Source: Photobacterium jeanii (GTDB lineage: Bacteria; Pseudomonadota; Gammaproteobacteria; Enterobacterales; Vibrionaceae). Taken from it: 64,000 bases of DNA. Under the pieces are notes generated by a model. The model was not told the DNA's origin. It made no database searches and saw only the letters and a list, made by a program, of their open reading frames with translations. Positions 62,588-64,000 of the stretch are shown here, piece by piece. The stretch's first letter is position 1. Each line of letters opens with the position of its first letter. The translations under genes were made by a program, and so were the position numbers. The stretch is from positions 372,001 to 436,000 of the forward strand of contig NZ_LVHF01000033.1 of assembly GCF_001650345.1 (NCBI RefSeq), read 5' to 3'.

Positions 62588-63982
62588 TTACTCTCTTAGC
62601 GCATTTTGCTGTGCTGAAATGATCGGCTTAAGGAGATAATCCAGCACGGTTCGCTTCCCTGTAATAATGTCGGTGGACGCAGTCATTCCCGGAATAATAG
62701 GGAGCTTTTCGCCACTTGAGCTTAAGAGGTAATTTTGTGCGGTACGGATCCGAACTTGGTAAAAACTGTCGCCTTTATCGTTGGTGATCGTATCGGCACT
62801 GATGGTCTCTAGCTCCCCTTCTAAACCACCGTAGATAGTAAAATCATAGGCGCTGAACTTGATCATTGCGCGAAGATTTGGTCTTAGAAACGCGATATCT
62901 TTGGGTGCGATTTGCGCTTCAATCAAGAGGTTGTCTTCGGTGGGAACGATAGTGATGACGTCCATTCCCGGCTGGATCACCCCGCCGACTGTGTTGGTAT
63001 GCAGAGTCTGGACTATGCCTGTTACTGGCGAGACTATGATGGTGCGGTTAACGCGGTCTTGTAATCCAATTTGCGATGCCGATAGGCTGGCAAGCTGATC
63101 GCTAATGTCGTTAAGTTCGCTTTGCAAGTTGGAGCGAAAAAGCTGGGCGGTGTCGATCCGTTTTAGGATCGCTTCTTGGATTGCAGCTTTAATGATGGGC
63201 AATTGCAACTCAGCGGATTTGAGTTCACGTCGCGTATCGTTGAGTTGGCGTTGTAATTTGAGTAGTTCAATTTTCGGTACCACGCCTTCATCGGCGAGTG
63301 GCTTCGTAATTGCCAACTCTTTGCTGGCGATGCCGTAACTACTACGCAAGCTGTTAACGCGGGATTGGGTTTCAGTGCGCTCACGAGTTTTCTGACTGAT
63401 CTGTTGTTCAATAACGGCAAGTTGGCTTTCTAGCTGAGAAATTTGATCGCTAAATTCATTTTGTTGACGACGCACTAACTCTGGATGCGCTTGTTTGAGC
63501 GCCTCAGGGAAGTTGAGTGTTTGTGGTTGGATTGCGATTGATTGTCGCCAATTACTCTGCGCACGTTGACGATTGATATTGATGCTAGCGAGTAGGGCAT
63601 TAAGACGAATACTGTCGGCTTGCAAGCCATTGAGAGATTGGCTTTGTTCGTTAAAGTCTGATTGAAATTGGGTGTCGTCGATGATCAACAATTGCTGACC
63701 TTGCTCGACCTGATCACCTTCCTTCACCAGTAGCGTTTCAACAATCCCACCTTCCAAGTTCTGTACCACTTGTAGCTGAGAGGAAGCGATGACTTTGCCA
63801 TTGCCCACGGTGACTTGATCGAGTTTGGCTTGGGAGGCCCATACCAGCGCAATAATGAAAAACAGCACAATCACCCACAGCATACGGCGGGCACTGGATG
63901 GGGTGTTTAACAGCAAAGCGGCACTTTTGTCATCGACAAAATCGAGCTGCTGATCACTGATCGGTTTCGCGTTTTTCACCAT
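62588..63982 (-). CDS. lapC: HlyD-family adaptor of the Lap exporter
   Basis: A 464-residue periplasmic adaptor. It has one N-terminal membrane helix (MLWVIVLFFIIALVWASQA), a lipoyl half VIASSQLQVVQNLEGGIVET, a long coiled coil (about residues 100-290) and a second lipoyl half, ending with a beta-barrel and ISEMIPGM-type end. It links the LapB ATPase to the outer-membrane channel. The ATG at 63982 is the first gene of this operon within the window; an upstream gene would lie past the right edge. Confidence 0.88.
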   Translation of the reverse strand: MVKNAKPISDQQLDFVDDKSAALLLNTPSSARRMLWVIVLFFIIALVWASQAKLDQVTVGNGKVIASSQLQVVQNLEGGIVETLLVKEGDQVEQGQQLLIIDDTQFQSDFNEQSQSLNGLQADSIRLNALLASININRQRAQSNWRQSIAIQPQTLNFPEALKQAHPELVRRQQNEFSDQISQLESQLAVIEQQISQKTRERTETQSRVNSLRSSYGIASKELAITKPLADEGVVPKIELLKLQRQLNDTRRELKSAELQLPIIKAAIQEAILKRIDTAQLFRSNLQSELNDISDQLASLSASQIGLQDRVNRTIIVSPVTGIVQTLHTNTVGGVIQPGMDVITIVPTEDNLLIEAQIAPKDIAFLRPNLRAMIKFSAYDFTIYGGLEGELETISADTITNDKGDSFYQVRIRTAQNYLLSSSGEKLPIIPGMTASTDIITGKRTVLDYLLKPIISAQQNALRE

Positions 63983-64000
63983 TTGTTGTCATATCTTCCT

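Noticed and set aside
63954..63992. Short open frame of 12 codons starting at 63992 on the minus strand
   Set aside because: It overlaps the lapC start out of frame; the AGGAAG before it more likely serves lapC, and the window ends too close to judge.

Overview
The window looks like a chromosomal segment of a marine gamma-proteobacterium of the family Vibrionaceae, most likely Vibrio or a close relative. The strongest clues are a secretion-monitor gene of the VemP type directly upstream of a second secD-secF pair, a CsrB-type small RNA preceded by a GacA/VarA-type box, an anaerobic TMAO-type respiration operon, and gene products that read as Vibrio-like throughout. No rRNA, tRNA, CRISPR array, insertion sequence, integrase or prophage gene was seen. 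All assignments come from reading the sequence and from recalled knowledge of protein families; no database search was run.

Layout. 1-0.8 kb: ohrR (cut by the left edge) and ohr, divergent, with two OhrR-like operators between them. 0.8-5.1 kb: an outer-membrane porin and a small periplasmic binding-protein-like gene, divergent from a hybrid sensor kinase. 5.4-8.9 kb: pentaheme cytochrome plus molybdenum TMAO/biotin-sulfoxide reductase operon. 9.1-9.7 kb: CsrB-type sRNA. 9.7-14.8 kb: MFS transporter, a MerR-methyltransferase fusion with its own MerR-type promoter, an acetyltransferase and a ferric-reductase-like flavocytochrome. 14.8-22.5 kb: copper/silver defence operon on the minus strand (Met/His/Cys-rich small protein, CusC, CusB fused to two CusF-like domains, CusA, cupredoxin) driven by a promoter with CueR-type geometry. 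22.5-23.9 kb: VOC protein and a beta-hydroxyacid dehydrogenase. 24.2-27.7 kb: vemP-like arrest peptide, secD2, secF2. 28-33 kb: chemoreceptor with a structured leader, a hexanucleotide tandem repeat, metC and small genes. 33.4-42.8 kb: accessory metabolism (tag, CDF exporter, SMR pump, LysR regulators, alcohol dehydrogenase, quinol monooxygenase, a binding protein without export signal, amidohydrolase). 43.2-47.1 kb: two-gene RND pump. 47.2-55 kb: LysR plus a complete Ugp-like ABC importer with two hydrolases. 55-55.6 kb: GreA/GreB-like factor. 55.7-64 kb: Lap-type type I secretion and c-di-GMP-controlled adhesin-release genes (lapB, lapD, lapG, OmpA-like lipoprotein, TolC-like, lapC); the adhesin itself is not in the window.

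How it works together. Several units are self-contained regulatory circuits: peroxide sensing (OhrR-Ohr), copper sensing (CueR-type promoter to Cus efflux), export monitoring (VemP-like peptide to SecDF2), c-di-GMP control of adhesin release (LapD-LapG), and global post-transcriptional control (VarA-type box, CsrB, CsrA). The most striking feature is the vemP-secD2 junction: an eight-base element in the last vemP codons is complementary both to a nearby downstream copy and to the purine-rich site just before secD2, so a ribosome stalled at the end of vemP could decide whether secD2 is translated.
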